Assembly: GCA_021234155.1 (NCBI GenBank)
Contig: JAJEKV010000098.1
Span: 547,084 to 611,083 of the forward strand
DNA from: Isoetes taiwanensis
Taxonomy: Eukaryota; Streptophyta; Lycopodiopsida; Isoetales; Isoetaceae
Direction of reading: 5' to 3'
DNA length: 64,000 nt
Every line of letters begins with the position of its first letter. The first letter of the stretch is position 1. A program made the translations under genes and the position numbers. A model generated the notes under the pieces. It did not search any database and was not told where the DNA came from. It worked only from the letters and a program-made list of their open reading frames with translations. Below are positions 44,737 to 61,403 of this stretch, in pieces.

Positions 44737-44746
44737 CGATTGTTGG

Positions 44747-45158
44747 ATGTCGAAATTGTTTTTGACGGTATGTGTGGCGCTGGCCCTCTTTGTGCTCGCA
44801 TATTTTTTCGACTTTGGAGCCACGCCTTACACATGCCATATGCCATGGCTATGCCATCGGGGTTCATTTATGGCGCCAATTTATTATCACAGGCGGGCGC
44901 TATGTTTATGTATGCCTAGCTATATGCTATCAGGGTTCATGGCGCCAATTTATTATCACTGGAGCCAGTTGGAGCGCGCTTATGGTTTACACCAGTTTCT
45001 ATTCCCTCATAATTTTCAATGATGGTGGAGAGTACGAGGGTTTCGATTTCCGGCTTGCATATCCAAGCCCAATAAATAAATATGGTTCCTCTTCAAGATC
45101 ATTTGAGCAGCCGATCTTTTTCTGCCAGCGATTCCTTTTGTTTATCCAAGTTCTGTAG
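44747..45158 (+). CDS. Unrecognised sequence downstream of the heat-shock promoter
   Basis: A 91-residue frame from 44747 starts MSKLFLTVCVALALFVLAYF, which looks like a signal peptide or membrane anchor. However, its ATG is only 11 bp after the TATA box, probably upstream of the transcription start, and ACGGTATGTG at about 44766 could be a splice donor. Another frame (44772-45158) runs longer. A GGCGCCAATTTATTATCAC phrase is present twice in tandem (about 44872 and 44940). This may be leader or first-intron sequence, not coding. I do not recognise any product. Confidence 0.3.
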
Positions 45159-45201
45159 CTTTCTTTTGAGTTTTCGTATTATTCTGATGTTTTCCTTCTT
45201 T

Positions 45202-45516
45202 TGTAGTTTTTCTGGAGGATCTTTCTAATGGCTGGAAGATCGGATTGCCTGAGGGAGATTATAGTCGCCATGTAAGTAGCCACAGGTTCGAGTTTTGGGC
45301 GGATAGAAAAATGAAATATGGCTGCTCTGTGTTTTTTCAAATTCCTGTTTGGATATCTGGACGCAATTATTCCCTTCTGATGTGTTTTGTTCTGTGGAAA
45401 ATGGAGAATCTTTGTGTTGTCGCAGAGCTTAGCAGGGTTATAGGAACAGGGCACGAAGAAATCGACCAGCTAACTCTGCGGATAAAAGCCTTTGCTTCAA
45501 TTTTTGAACTTGGCTA
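45202..45516 (+). CDS. Possible exon of about 103 codons, unrecognised
   Basis: It follows the acceptor-like CTTCTTTTGTAG. The open frame reads FLEDLSNGWKIGLPEGDYS, SHRFEFWADRKMKYGCSVFF, QIPVWISGRNYSLLMCFVLW and so on to FASIFELG and a TAA. The beta-strand-like pattern with Trp and Gly loosely recalls the C-terminal (C-JID-like) region of plant TIR-NBS-LRR proteins, but I would not assign it. It could be the last exon of a transcript started at the heat-shock promoter. A further acceptor-like TTTTATTTCAG precedes 45658. Confidence 0.35.
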
Positions 45517-45519
45517 AAT

Positions 45520-48275
45520 GGGTTTGATGCTAGATTGGAAGCAATTAGTAAATAGATTATGATTTGGCACTGATTTAAAGCTTTCTAAGTGCGAATATGG
45601 GCAAATTCTCAGCCTTAGCTGCATCTAATCCTGTGTTTGTTGGTATTTTTATTTCAGAGATGGGCTGCCAGTAGTACAGATGATATTCCCTGCTACTGGA
45701 CTACGAAAATAAAATTCAGCTTTCGCTCTCTCTGAATTGCTTCTTCGAAGGCCCAGCTATAGAGCCTGCTAGGCCAACATCTGCCTTTTTGAATTTCGTG
45801 GAAGAGGGCTTTCTGTTAGCGAAATTGCATGGCACATTATGCTTCTTCTAAGACTTAGTGTTTGGAATGTATCGGCTGCCTCATTCAGGCTTAGAGTAGG
45901 CTAGAATCAAATGTATAAGGGAAGCTTTGGCTTGAAGCTTGCCAAAATCCATGATCAAAGGCAGCTTTTAGAACTTAGTAATCTGGGCTTTTGAAGGACA
46001 TAATCTGCAAAAAGAAGTCAGAGCTACATAATGGTGGAATTTATGGAAGAAAAAGGCCCGGATTCTCTGCCGGATGAGGAGCGCAGAGATTTTTTTTGTA
46101 CCACCGCCTGCCTGTATTGGGTTCTATCTTTATTTTGTGCTAATTGCTAACGCCTTAAAGCTCATACCACAGGGGAGAGTTTCTGGCCGGCTACTGTAAT
46201 CAGAAGGAGGCGGCCAAAGGATGTGACCCGGGTGCACATGCATACTGGCATCATGCTGATTCATAGCTAGAAGCTCTTTTGTCTGTAAAGCTTTGATTCC
46301 GGAAGCTATGGCAGCTCAAATTTCGCAGGCTTCTTCAGGCAATAGAACTGGCAGCGTATGTTCTATGCCGTTTCTTTCTGTGTGATATCACAGACTGTCT
46401 AGATATTGCCATAGATATTTTGTTCATAGCTTTTAAATATGTCTGTCTTATTGTCAGAAGGAGACGAGGGTCGTTTTCATTAACCCATTTAGTGATTAAA
46501 TTCGAACCCAACGCAGCTTTGACTGGTTTTGGCTTTTGGGCTATGCCGGATTTGGGCGAATTTGCATAGGCCTACAGAAATCCAGAGTATGCAAGCAGAT
46601 AGAATTCAAAAATGATAGCAAATTTAGCTGAAATTTTGTCACTCAAAAGCAACTGGAATATATATTTGTTGATTGATTGGCATACAAAGGTGAACATGGC
46701 CCTGGCATTCCTTTTTTTGTATAAAATGCTTGGTGGCTTCCAATGATGATGTTATTTGTGGAAGTATGTTGGCTGGATAGAACAGTTTACAAAAATTTAA
46801 AACGTTTCCAGTTTTGATGCTGAGGACCATTTGCCTGTGACTTAACTTTTCTTTGAGAATTTGAATTTGCCATAGCAGAAAAGATGAATGTTGTGCAGAA
46901 AAAGGCCAGATTTTTCATATTTTTGCTTTTGGATTGGTTCCATTTTACATAAATAGAGATCTGGAGACCTGATTTAGCACAAAGATGAAACCCTATCTGC
47001 GAATCTCTTTACCTGTATTTGAAGTCAATTCAAACAAAAAATGAACAGAATTTAATAGATTAAGTGGATATAAATATTGAAGCATGTTTTTAGGAATAAT
47101 TTGAGCCAGATAATCTTGCTTCAAAATGCTTTGAATTCTTGATTAATTTTGACATCAAACGTGGAAATCCCATTAGATTTTGCCTTACATTCTTGCTATT
47201 CATAAAGGCAAAGACCAAATACATGTATCTTCAACATTTCCAAACGTTAAATTCCCTAAGATAAAATCATATTGCAAGTTTAATACATGTATCTTCCAAA
47301 TGTTAAATTCCCTAAGATAAAATCATATTGCAAGTTCTATTGCCAAAGTGGCCTTGCCACTCCATATGCCTATAATATTCTAAGCATTACATGTATGTAC
47401 TTGGTGTGTCCAATGTCAAACATACTCAAATAGTTAAAAAATAAAAATTAGCACCATTCTTTATGCCCTTAAGAGTGACCAAATATAAATTGTTAAGTCA
47501 TATGAATGTGAGAGTGGTTACTCATGGGATTCATGCAGGATAGCATATTCCCCAAATCCGTTCATCAGAGGCAAATTTGATGAAGTATCATTTGATTGAA
47601 AAATCGTGGATGAACAAATGGAATTTGTACCACTGCCTTTCTTTGTCAGATTCACCTGGCTACATGGCGGTGACGAGGCATCAATCAAGTCAATTTGCCA
47701 AATCGGCAAGACACATCGTGTTTCAACAGATTCACTCTCGAAATCGGTGTTAATAAGCCACCCACTTATCGGGTGCTCACGCTTTAACCCATGATATTTA
47801 AACCATGAAAAGCTAAATTATTTCTTAAGGGCAATTTGGCTTAAGATATAAAATGCATCATCCTTTGAAAAAAGCCTAATTCTAAAAGAGACTTAGCAAT
47901 GTCTTTTATAGGATTTCACCCTACACCTCTCATGCATCTTGGTTGCCCAGTGTTCCGGTACCTTTTAGTTTAGCACCTCAGGATTCATAGCTTACAATTT
48001 GTCTAATTGCACCGTTGGCTTTGGCTCCCTAAGGTGCATAACTTAACGTCTATAAATTCCCCTTAGCCTCAAAGGTCCTCAAGCCAACTGTGGCCACTAA
48101 TCCCCATGGGGTAGATGAAAAAATAAAATCCACAGAAAGAGTCCTTTATAGCACTGGCAAACGATAGTTTCTGCCCAGCTTTGAACTAAACACCATTTCC
48201 CTATAGGAAACAACATAAGCCTTATGAACTTCAACATACTAAGATAAGGTCAAACCCTTGAAATCCTCAATAGAT
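45520..48275. other. No confirmed gene; one short tandem duplication
   Basis: At about 46308-46358 ATGGCAGCTCAAATTTCGCA continues to GGCAGC and a GTATGTTC donor, resembling a plant first exon (MAAQISQASSGNRTGS), but no following exon is seen. At about 47225-47340 a unit of about 58 bp containing ATACATGTATCTTC and CCCTAAGATAAAATCATATT is present twice. No other support for genes. Confidence 0.4.
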
Positions 48276-48600
48276 CCTACAAAGGAATATTTGAGAATCT
48301 ACAAAATTTAATAGAATCTAAAGGAATCTTTATAGAATATCACGAGAATCTCATAAAGCTCAGGGAACCTCCATAGAATCTCTGGGGGATGGAATCTGAT
48401 AAAATTTAAGGTTGATGTTCAGAGAATCTAGGGGAATCTGAAGAATCTTGGACGGCAACACTCAAGAGAATCTAGAGGAATCAGGCAAAGATCCTTGGAA
48501 ATCTAAGAGAATCTCAAGAAAATCTTAAAAAATCTATAGAAATCTCAAAATAATCTAAAAGAATGTTTAGGAATCTTAAAATATGCACCATCTAGACATG
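48276..48600 (+). repeat. Degenerate GAATCT-rich repeat
   Basis: GAATCT occurs at least 12 times in about 320 bp, with irregular spacing and flanking A or G, far above expectation. No coding or hairpin logic is obvious. Confidence 0.7.
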
Positions 48601-48637
48601 CCAAACTTTGGAACAATCTTGTAGGACGTGCTAAATT

Positions 48638-48769
<132 letters not shown>

Positions 48770-50095
48770 AAAATTGGCGGAGCCGCTTGGCCTTTATGCA
48801 TCGTAGAGGGAGCAAATGTTGATCAGCTATGTTCTCGAGCACGACTTGACATGTACATACACATTTATTTCATGATGATGTATACCGCATGGTTTGACAA
48901 ACATTCTTATTATGCACGTTTTCCTCGAAAACCCGCCGGGCGGGGTTTTAAACGGGGACAATAATAAGTTTCTTTAAGCTTCTTTCCGGGTCCCATAGAT
49001 TGATTGGTCTCGATTGGGCGATAAAAACTATTCTATTCTATTCTATTCTATCAAGATATATACGAGATGAAAACTTTGACCTAAAATACATCTTGCTTGT
49101 TTTTTTTCTTTTGCCATGCCTTTAATTCCTCTATTTAAAATTTGAAGGTGCTTATTTTTCTTTATTTGTTAAATACATGGGGTTGGTTGATCGCATCAAT
49201 TATTGTTTGCTAAAATTTGGCGTAAAACTTATGAAATGAAATTGATTATGTTCACTGTTACAGAGAGTTTATGTAGAAGCTGTGATAAATCTGAATCCTC
49301 TTTGGGTCTCATATATTGTTTAAAGGGAGGTATTGACATCCTTAAAAGGGAAGGAAAGTTAACATCTGAATTGATGCTGCACATGAGATGATAAATACAC
49401 TGCAGACATTTGATTCGAGCACTGCAACATATTGATCTTGCATTCATATTTCTCATTCATATCAAGAGGCAATTTGTATTTTAAACTCTCTTATCTCCCA
49501 AATGCCGTATTCATAGTATTCAACAATATTTATTGAATGAATGAATTGGTTAGCGACTATAAACAAATTGGTTTACCATTAAACGCGCAGAAAGCTTGCC
49601 TTGAGCATCTTGTTCTCCTTTGGCAAGTAGTTTATCTGCCAAAGGCATTCGTTTGCAAAACTCTAGGTGGCTTCGGAAGGGAAAGCACGGCTCCTGTCTC
49701 AACAAATGCCAAAATGTCTCCCTCGCGACAGTTCACTTTAAGGCGGATGTGTATTGCCGATTTGGCGGGCGCACCTTATCACTGTCACATAGTCAGGGTC
49801 CAACACAGGGGGCGGAGGTACAAAATAAATGGGCACAAAAATCTACGCCCTCATTATCACCGGAGATCATCCACGTTTTTCTTCCATAAAATTCCACCAA
49901 ATCTTTTGTTCATCAAAATCTAGCCAACGAAAAAGGAAAAAATCGGCAACTCGCCTTTTGCATGGCATTCATCTTTCTGGAGCTGATACCTTTCCAAATT
50001 TCAAGCCTTAAAAAGCATAATATGCCATGCAATTTTATGCGCGAGAATCCCCTTCTATGAAATTCAAGAAGGCGGATGTTGGCCTTGAGCCGCAT
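48770..50095. other. No recognisable gene; (CTATT)n at 49026
   Basis: A pentanucleotide run of CTATT (about five units) lies at 49026-49051. Open frames at 49203-49391 and 49537-49923 show no motif I can place. Confidence 0.4.
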
Positions 50096-50850
50096 AGCTA
50101 GACCTTTAAAGGAGCAAATCGGATAGCCTTTGAAGTGTTGTGGCGGGGAATATCATCTACACTACGGTGCAAAAAGCGGCTATATGGATCAATAATCCAT
50201 AAATATGTATGTCGAAACTTCGTGTACAATTGAACCGGAAAGCTTAGGAATATCAAGAAGCTTAGAAACAAAGTTAAAATGCTTGAGCAGTTGACTCCAC
50301 ATTCTAATGGGATATTTTTAACATCGGCGTGCCGGAAATACCATTCTTTGCTGCCCATCTTTGCCTTCTCTCCACAAACAACAAAATCCAACATTAGATC
50401 ACGACTTTGCACGAGAATTTGCCCATAATCCCCGCTTTAAAAGCTTGAAATCATTGCGGAACCTACAATTATAACCCGGGCAAATTGGGCAAGCAAGGCC
50501 GCCTCGAAAAATCCATCATGCACTGCCATGCCAAAGTTGATTTTTGTGGCAATATGCTAAACAAACACCTTGTCAATCGAATCTGAAATTGATACGAGAT
50601 TAAGGCGATTTTTTGAATGCAAAATCCTAGTTGAGCAATCAGAGTCGCGACCATTTTTACTCAATATCTTTGAATTGTACAATGGAGTTTTGGCAATAGA
50701 GCAGCCTCTATTTGCAAAAAGTGCATTAATTTTGCAGAATCAAAGATAGCCTCACAAAGAAGTTGAGGACATGCCCATCCCAAATTTTGCAAAGATAGTC
50801 TTGTCAAGTTCTTTAAGCGTGTGAAGAAGCATAATGGAAGCATAATGGCG
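50096..50850 (-). pseudogene. Possible leucine-rich-repeat relic
   Basis: Minus-strand frames include RLKNLTRLSLQNLGWACPQL and AKLMHFLQIE, and in another frame CSIAKTPLYNSKILSKNG and LNLVSISDSIDKVFV. The LxxLxxLxLxxLG and LxSLPxSIxK-like spacing suggests leucine-rich repeats of a plant receptor or NBS-LRR type protein. Frameshifts and stops are frequent. The assignment rests on a weak pattern only. Confidence 0.3.
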
Positions 50851-55467
<4,617 letters not shown>

Positions 55468-58460
55468 TTGGTTGTTGTAATATATTGTTGTATGCTTGTC
55501 ATGAGAGTTATTCAGATCCGCAGGGTGGTGTGAATAATCTGATTCTATCCTTGCCATCTTCGGTCATTACGTCAGAGATTGATGTTAATCATTTAGATCC
55601 TGTTGTGTATCCAGCTGAGCTATAAGAGGCTTTCTCTGTCTAAGGTTGGTTGCCAATGTGGTACAAATAAGTACGGAGCCCACTACATAGTCGCATCGCT
55701 CCGCATCCTGAGATAACAACTTAGTGTATTATTTGTTTCTATTGATAATGCCATATCTAGTGTGGAATAGAAACAATTAGGTATGCCAGTTTCAATGTTA
55801 TATACTTTGCAGTCTTACATGCAAAAGCCAGATGGATGCTGTTATAAGGCATGTGTTATTTGGGCCAGCTATAAACTAGTGTTTAATATATGTTTATCTT
55901 GTGCGCTTTTAAGTTTTGATGTGGACATCACATAGAAACTTGATGCAATACAACACATATGGTTGGTGGTTGGCTGAGTTGAGGTTTCTTCAATGAAATG
56001 TATAGTGGTTTTTGATATACATCAGACATACTTTATCCTAAAACACAGTTTCTACATGCTACACATGCAATGCTTTCTGCTTCTCAGCTTTGAGCTACTG
56101 CCGTTTCTGTAAATTGGCAAGAGCTCTCCTACTTCTGCAATTAATGGAACAAAACTCAAAAGGCATTGCTTTGTATGTTACAATAACACTAGAAACGACT
56201 ACAAAAATTGGGCATGTTCATGCCACATCTTTGCTAAGCTATACCTATACCAACAAAATTATTATGTAAGATATATTTTCAAAGACTGCTAGCTGCATGT
56301 ATAATTTCAGTAGCCCTGTTGCTTCCTCCATCCCAAGAATCATGTGAGCAAGAGAAGGCTAACCAATAGCAAGTCTTTGCGGAAATTGAACTCATTGTAT
56401 CCTAGATATTATTTCTAGTATGCATAGAACTATACAGCAACATAAGAGTAGTTCATTTGCATGATAAGTTGCTTCTTACAGGAAGGAAAATGAGACATAG
56501 AATATTTCGGAGAGAAAAGCATGGGGCTTATTACATCTAACTATACAAGAAATTTGCTAGCGGCCAAGGCCGGCTGTAACATCTTTATTCATGCAGTTGG
56601 ACCCCAGTTAACGTCCAACATTTTCCTCTGCAATAGCCAAGTGATTCTAGATTGATGTGAAGCAACTTCGTAGGATCTTATGTTCCAACTCTAATTTAGA
56701 AATTACAAAGTACAATATTCAGTTGTCTTTTAAAAAGTTAAAGCTCTTTGCTCCTTGTTCTGGGCAACTTTGTTTACGGTAAAATATTTGAAATTTAGAG
56801 AAAAAAACTTAAATTTCTTATTTGACAGGTCCAGCTTCTGCATCGGCGATGCATTTCCTCTCATAATAGAAAATGTTGCCTCTCATAATAGAAAATGTTG
56901 CATTGAACCCATTCTGTGGGATGTAATGTCCTGCTCCGGTCATAATAGAAAATGTTACATTGAACCCATTCTGTGGGATGTAATGTCCTGCTCCAACTGG
57001 CCGAGATAAACCAGGGTATTGAGGGTTTCGATGCCTTTGTGGCATAAAAAACAGGTCCTTTGTTGTGGCATCAAACACAGGTCTCCTTTAATGGAATCTG
57101 GACATCTTCTCCACAAATTGTGTGATTTACGTATGCCAAATTACTTTTATAAATTGTAAAGGTTTTTTGCAAAAATCGATTTAGGTTTTAAAATTCCCTT
57201 TGCATTCTTGTGGTAGTGGCGGGCATACCGAATGGCCCCGGGCTGAGACAGATCGAATCTGCATGTTATAGCAGAAGAAATATGAAATGTGGTCGTACCA
57301 TGCCGGAAATAGTCTGGTCGGATTTATGGGATGCCAATATGGCTGCAGACTTACCGGTCCGATGCAAGATGAATGTTTGCCGCAAAACGGAAATCGGCGT
57401 TTGGGTGGCAAGCCTTTTGATATGAAATCCATTTCTTTCGGAATTTTATACATGCCTAAAGACTCAAGCTCCTCCTCGCTCGCTATTCATCACACCATCA
57501 TCCGATCCAAGAAGAAACAAAGTCCAATTTGGCAATGCAAGAAAAGTCGGATTTTAGGGCAAAGCCGGATTTAGATTGGAGCAATAGAGGGCGGTTGTTT
57601 GGGCTTAACCTGCTCGCCAACCGCATTGATTTGAAGCCATCTAGGCTTTGCTCCCAATAACCGCAAAAAACAAAGCCGCGATCTACTTGAACATAAGGCA
57701 ATTTCGGTCAGAGATTTTAAACTCGGCCATGCAAGACGATGGAAGGAACTCCAAACCCTTGTGATGCTTGCAGAGGAGATTTCTTGGGCTTGCTTGGAGA
57801 GGAAGGCAACGAAAAATCTACTACGGAGGAAAACTTTCAAACTGGTATTACATGTGGTGAAAAAAGCCGTGAACTAGATTGTAGGGTAGGAACAAAAAAA
57901 AGAAAGAAAAATGACAAAATGATTTATATATGTTTTGATAAATTTCAATCAGAATAAGCTTTACAACAGTTTTTGCCCTTCGTTAAAGAAACAAAACTTC
58001 TGTTGGTATTAAAATGGCACCAACTAGTCGAAAAATCATACATAGTCAGATGAGAGAAAAATCAAGATCTCAAGCGACAATTCAGAGTTACCTACCATCT
58101 TTCCATGAAGCACCCTCCTTTGCACTTTTTACAAGAGCAGAGGTATGTTTTAGACATGTACTTATTGATACAAGAAGAAGAAGAAGAAAACCGCAAAATG
58201 CGCAAAATTAATTTCATACGTACATGCTAAGCCACCAAAAAGCAATTCAGTCTCAGAAATTATCACTGGCAGGCAACCTTCAAGCCAAACCAGGAGGATT
58301 ACCCACAACTGGAAATTCTACATCGAAACTAGGGGAATTGGCACCAACCTGTGCTATTTTGATCAAAATGAAACTAAACAAGCAAGTTGGAACTGGGCTT
58401 TGTCAAAGGACCCTCCAGATCTTTTAAGTTCAAAGGCCAGAGCCCTTCTCGAACAATCCT
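55468..58460. other. No confirmed gene; ~60-bp tandem duplication at 56880
   Basis: At about 56858-56995 the phrase CATAATAGAAAATGTT plus CATTGAACCCATTCTGTGGG and ATGTAATGTCCTGCTCC is duplicated in tandem, with an extra short copy of its start. Open frames around 57181-57957 and 58014-58211 show no motif I can place. Confidence 0.4.
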
Positions 58461-58605
58461 TGACAGAGTGATGTGGCACAATCCTAACGGTTGGTGATTC
58501 CATCCCTTAGAATTTCCTACGGTCTTGATTTTGCCACGACCCACAACAAAGGTAACTTTAGGGTCATGTTATTCATAATTCGAACCTATGAAAAGGGTTT
58601 TGCTT

Positions 58606-58614
58606 TTAGGGTTT
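58606..58614 (-). promoter_or_regulatory. Telo-box upstream of IMP3
   Basis: TTAGGGTTT on the plus strand is AAACCCTAA on the minus strand, the plant telo-box found in many promoters of ribosomal protein and ribosome-biogenesis genes. It lies 80 bp upstream of the IMP3 start codon. A partial second copy (AGGGTTTTAG) is at about 58664. Confidence 0.6.
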
Positions 58615-58693
58615 AGGAGGTTCGGCATCGTCTCCCGGACATCTTTCATTAGGATCTAACACCAGGGTTTTAGAGGTCCGGAGCTGAAGCGAA

Positions 58694-59670
58694 ATGCGAA
58701 AACTCAAACATCCCGAGGTTAAATTGCTGAAGAAAGTTAATTTTTTGGAATGGAAGCAAGAAAAGGGCCATCGGGAGGCTATGGTTATGAGACGTTACCA
58801 TATTACTGGACGTGACGATTATAAAAAGTAGGCTTAGTGCTACTTCTTGTTTCAGTTTTGTTTTCCTGCTTTGTCGGTGACGATTTATAACATCCCAGGT
58901 ACAATAAATTGTGTGGTTTCATCACAAAGTTGACAAACATTTTGAAGAAGATGGATCCTCGAGACCCTTTCCGGATTCAGATGACTGATCAGATCTTGGA
59001 TAAGCTGTAAGTCAAATATATAAGATGTATATTTGTTTCTGACAAAATGAAAAGCCCATGTTAATATATAGTGTCTTTCTTATGCAGTTATAACATGGGT
59101 GTTATTTCAACAAAGAAAAGCCTTGCTCTTTGTGACAAGTTATCCGTGTCATCATTTTGTAGGTAAGTTCGGATTTTGAATCCTGCTTTCCCTTTCTTTG
59201 ACTACATGTTGAAGGGAACTACACATAAGTAAATTGTTTTATGCTTGGTATACGAATGTAACTGGCGGTTTTCAGGAGGCGGCTTGCTGTCGTGCTTATG
59301 AGGCTTCACTTTGCAGAAAACTTGAAGGAAGCAGTCACTTTTCTAGAACAAGGACGTATCCAAATTATAGTATTTAAATCATATGTTTGCTGTCATGCTT
59401 GTATGGCTTTGAGGTAGTTTGCTAGTCTTTGCCTACGTACACTCCATATCTCCAAAAATGAATTCTAAACCTAATGAGTGTGTTCCAATATGGATTCAAC
59501 TCCTTCACTTCATTTCAGATATTCGTGTTGGACCAGATACAATCACAGACCCAGCATTTTTGGTGACAAGAAGCATGGAGGATCTTGTTACATGGGTAGA
59601 CACTTCAAAGATTAGAAGAAAGGTGTTGCAGTACAATGATCGTCTCGATGACTATGACCTTCTCAACTAA
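58694..59670 (+). CDS. IMP3: U3 snoRNP protein IMP3, five exons, intact
   Basis: Exons 58694-58827, 58899-59006, 59088-59162, 59276-59355 and 59519-59670 join in phase, with GT-AG borders throughout, to give 182 residues; human IMP3 is 184. IMP3 binds U3 snoRNA with MPP10 and IMP4 in the SSU processome in the nucleolus and promotes U3/pre-rRNA pairing for 18S maturation. Conserved blocks are [70 protein letters not shown], the S4-like VTFLEQGHIRVGP and [20 protein letters not shown], ending [12 protein letters not shown]. The chosen start is the family N-terminus. No defects are seen. It is the only clearly functional host gene in the window. Confidence 0.97.
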
Positions 59671-59895
59671 TGAGGTGTGCTATGCTGTATCACCATGTCA
59701 AGCAAAAAATAACAAGGATGAAATTCTGAGAAGTCCAAGTTGCTGCTTGAACATATCTTGCTCTGCCAACTCTGAATTCAGAGCATTGAGCTAATTCCCT
59801 TCATTTTAACACCCTTTGTTCTTGTCTTCCATCCATGCTTTCCGTGGTATGGATTTCTCTGATACATAATGGATAAGCATTTGTAAACTTCAATC

Positions 59896-59901
59896 AATAA
59901 A
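59896..59901 (+). terminator. Likely IMP3 polyadenylation signal
   Basis: AATAAA lies 226 bp after the IMP3 stop, followed by TGTAA-rich sequence. A second candidate, AAATAAAC, occurs at about 59949. Both positions suit a plant 3' UTR. Confidence 0.55.
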
Positions 59902-60124
59902 ATGATGTAAAGATTTGATTATGCATGTAAGATGTAATTATGATTGCATGAAATAAACTTTTATCCATTAGCGCCTAGCATAGGACTGCACAAAGGTGGT
60001 TGCCGAAAGCCCTTGGAATGCTATCTAATCTTCAATTCAGAAATGTGCATCTGATTGTACATAAACTGAGCGCCTGATTTTGCATAAATTAATCATCTAA
60101 ACTTTATGGCCAAAAGCTGCCGCA

Positions 60125-60325
60125 TTAGATAAGCATGTGTCATGCTCGTCTCAAATGAGCTGGGAATCGATAGTGTCTCTTGCCGTATGTACGATTTCTC
60201 CACAAGATCTCCATTGAGAAATGCAGACTTGACAAAGTGGCCAGTATTTATGAGGTGCCAAAGCTGTAACTATTTTTAAAGTCTCAAGCGTTACAACAGG
60301 AGCAAACACCTCAGGTTATGAAAGA
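60125..60325 (-). pseudogene. Copia reverse transcriptase scrap
   Basis: Minus-strand frames read EVFAPVVTLETLKIVTALAP and HKYWPL, then FVKSAFLNGDLVEKSYIRQ, the VFAPVxRxET and KxAFLNGxLxE blocks of copia RT. A frameshift separates them and nothing else of the element is visible. It is of a different subfamily from the 1.2-21.3 kb element. Confidence 0.75.
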
Positions 60326-60389
60326 ACCTGAATGTCCTATAACGTCCTATTTGAAGTATTTGCTGCTTAAAGGTTTGAAAAAAAAAGGG

Positions 60390-61150
60390 ATACATCTATG
60401 ATGGGTATTGTGAAAGCTGCACCAAGCACAAGCATTGTGTTTATAAGCTGGCTTCTTAAAGTACCTACTTACTCTCAATCAGTTGATTCTATGATAGAAA
60501 TGTTGGCTGGCTATATTGGATCCTGCTAATGAACAACTAGCAGGCTAGTTAGGCAATACCTCAATCATCTTACAGGCTTGAAAGTTTAAGATGGATGGCC
60601 ATAACTTTGGCGTGATTATGTAATTTCAGGAAATAGTGTACAAGTTAATTGAGCAACTTGGCAAGACTCTCATAGGCGGGAGCAAAGATTATGACTGCGG
60701 GTGATAATTTGGTGGCAAACAACGTTTGTCATTTTAAGTTTCGACTTTTAAAGGAAGCAGGGCTGTGTTGTAAAAGTTGCGCCACAAGCATTGTATATCG
60801 CCTGGTATTCTTAAAAGTACAGCTGGACCAACTGATCCCTTCCTTGGTTGATGGAAGAGCCCAATGCGAGAAATCAAAACATATTTTCTAGGAAGAACAA
60901 AATTGAGCTGTTTCATCGAGACTGTCTATGGTTTGAATCCGTATGGCCCTTTATATGAAGCTGGTTTTATTGGATTGATGTGTATTTTGTTGCAAGCCTC
61001 AATCCTGTGAACAATTAGTAGGATAGGTGGGCCAAGGCCTCAATTATGATAGAAAGACAAGAAGTTAAAGATGAACGCCATTCTTTGGCGTGATTTTGGT
61101 TGCTGTACTTCTCGGAAACAATGCGGGAACTTGGCAGGGCCCTATAAGGG
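60390..61150 (+). repeat. Diverged tandem duplication, ~350-400 bp units
   Basis: Segments at about 60400-60680 and 60765-61150 share, in the same order, GCAC/GCC-AAGCA-CAAGCATTG, TTCTTAAA-AGTA, a GAACAA(C/T)TAG(C/T)AGG block, CCTCAAT(C/T)AT, and TTTGGCGTGATTNTG, ending with an AACTTGGCA phrase. Divergence is high with many indels. No coding assignment. Confidence 0.6.
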
Positions 61151-61403
61151 GCTATAGGCTCTTAAGGTAGAGAGAGAAACAAAGCAGAAGCTGCGAAATT
61201 TATTGAAAAAATTGAGATGGTTTCTTATATAACTTTTCTGTCTAGTCAGCATAATTGATTTACCTCTTGATAGGTTTCTGCTAGCCCTATGGTAGTCATG
61301 TTATCTGCACTGCTGAGGTTGAATTAGTTGTCCATTTTAAGCAACTTAAATGTTAACATGAAAATAGTAAATTCCTAAGTCCAACAACGGCTTGAGGAGC
61401 TAA

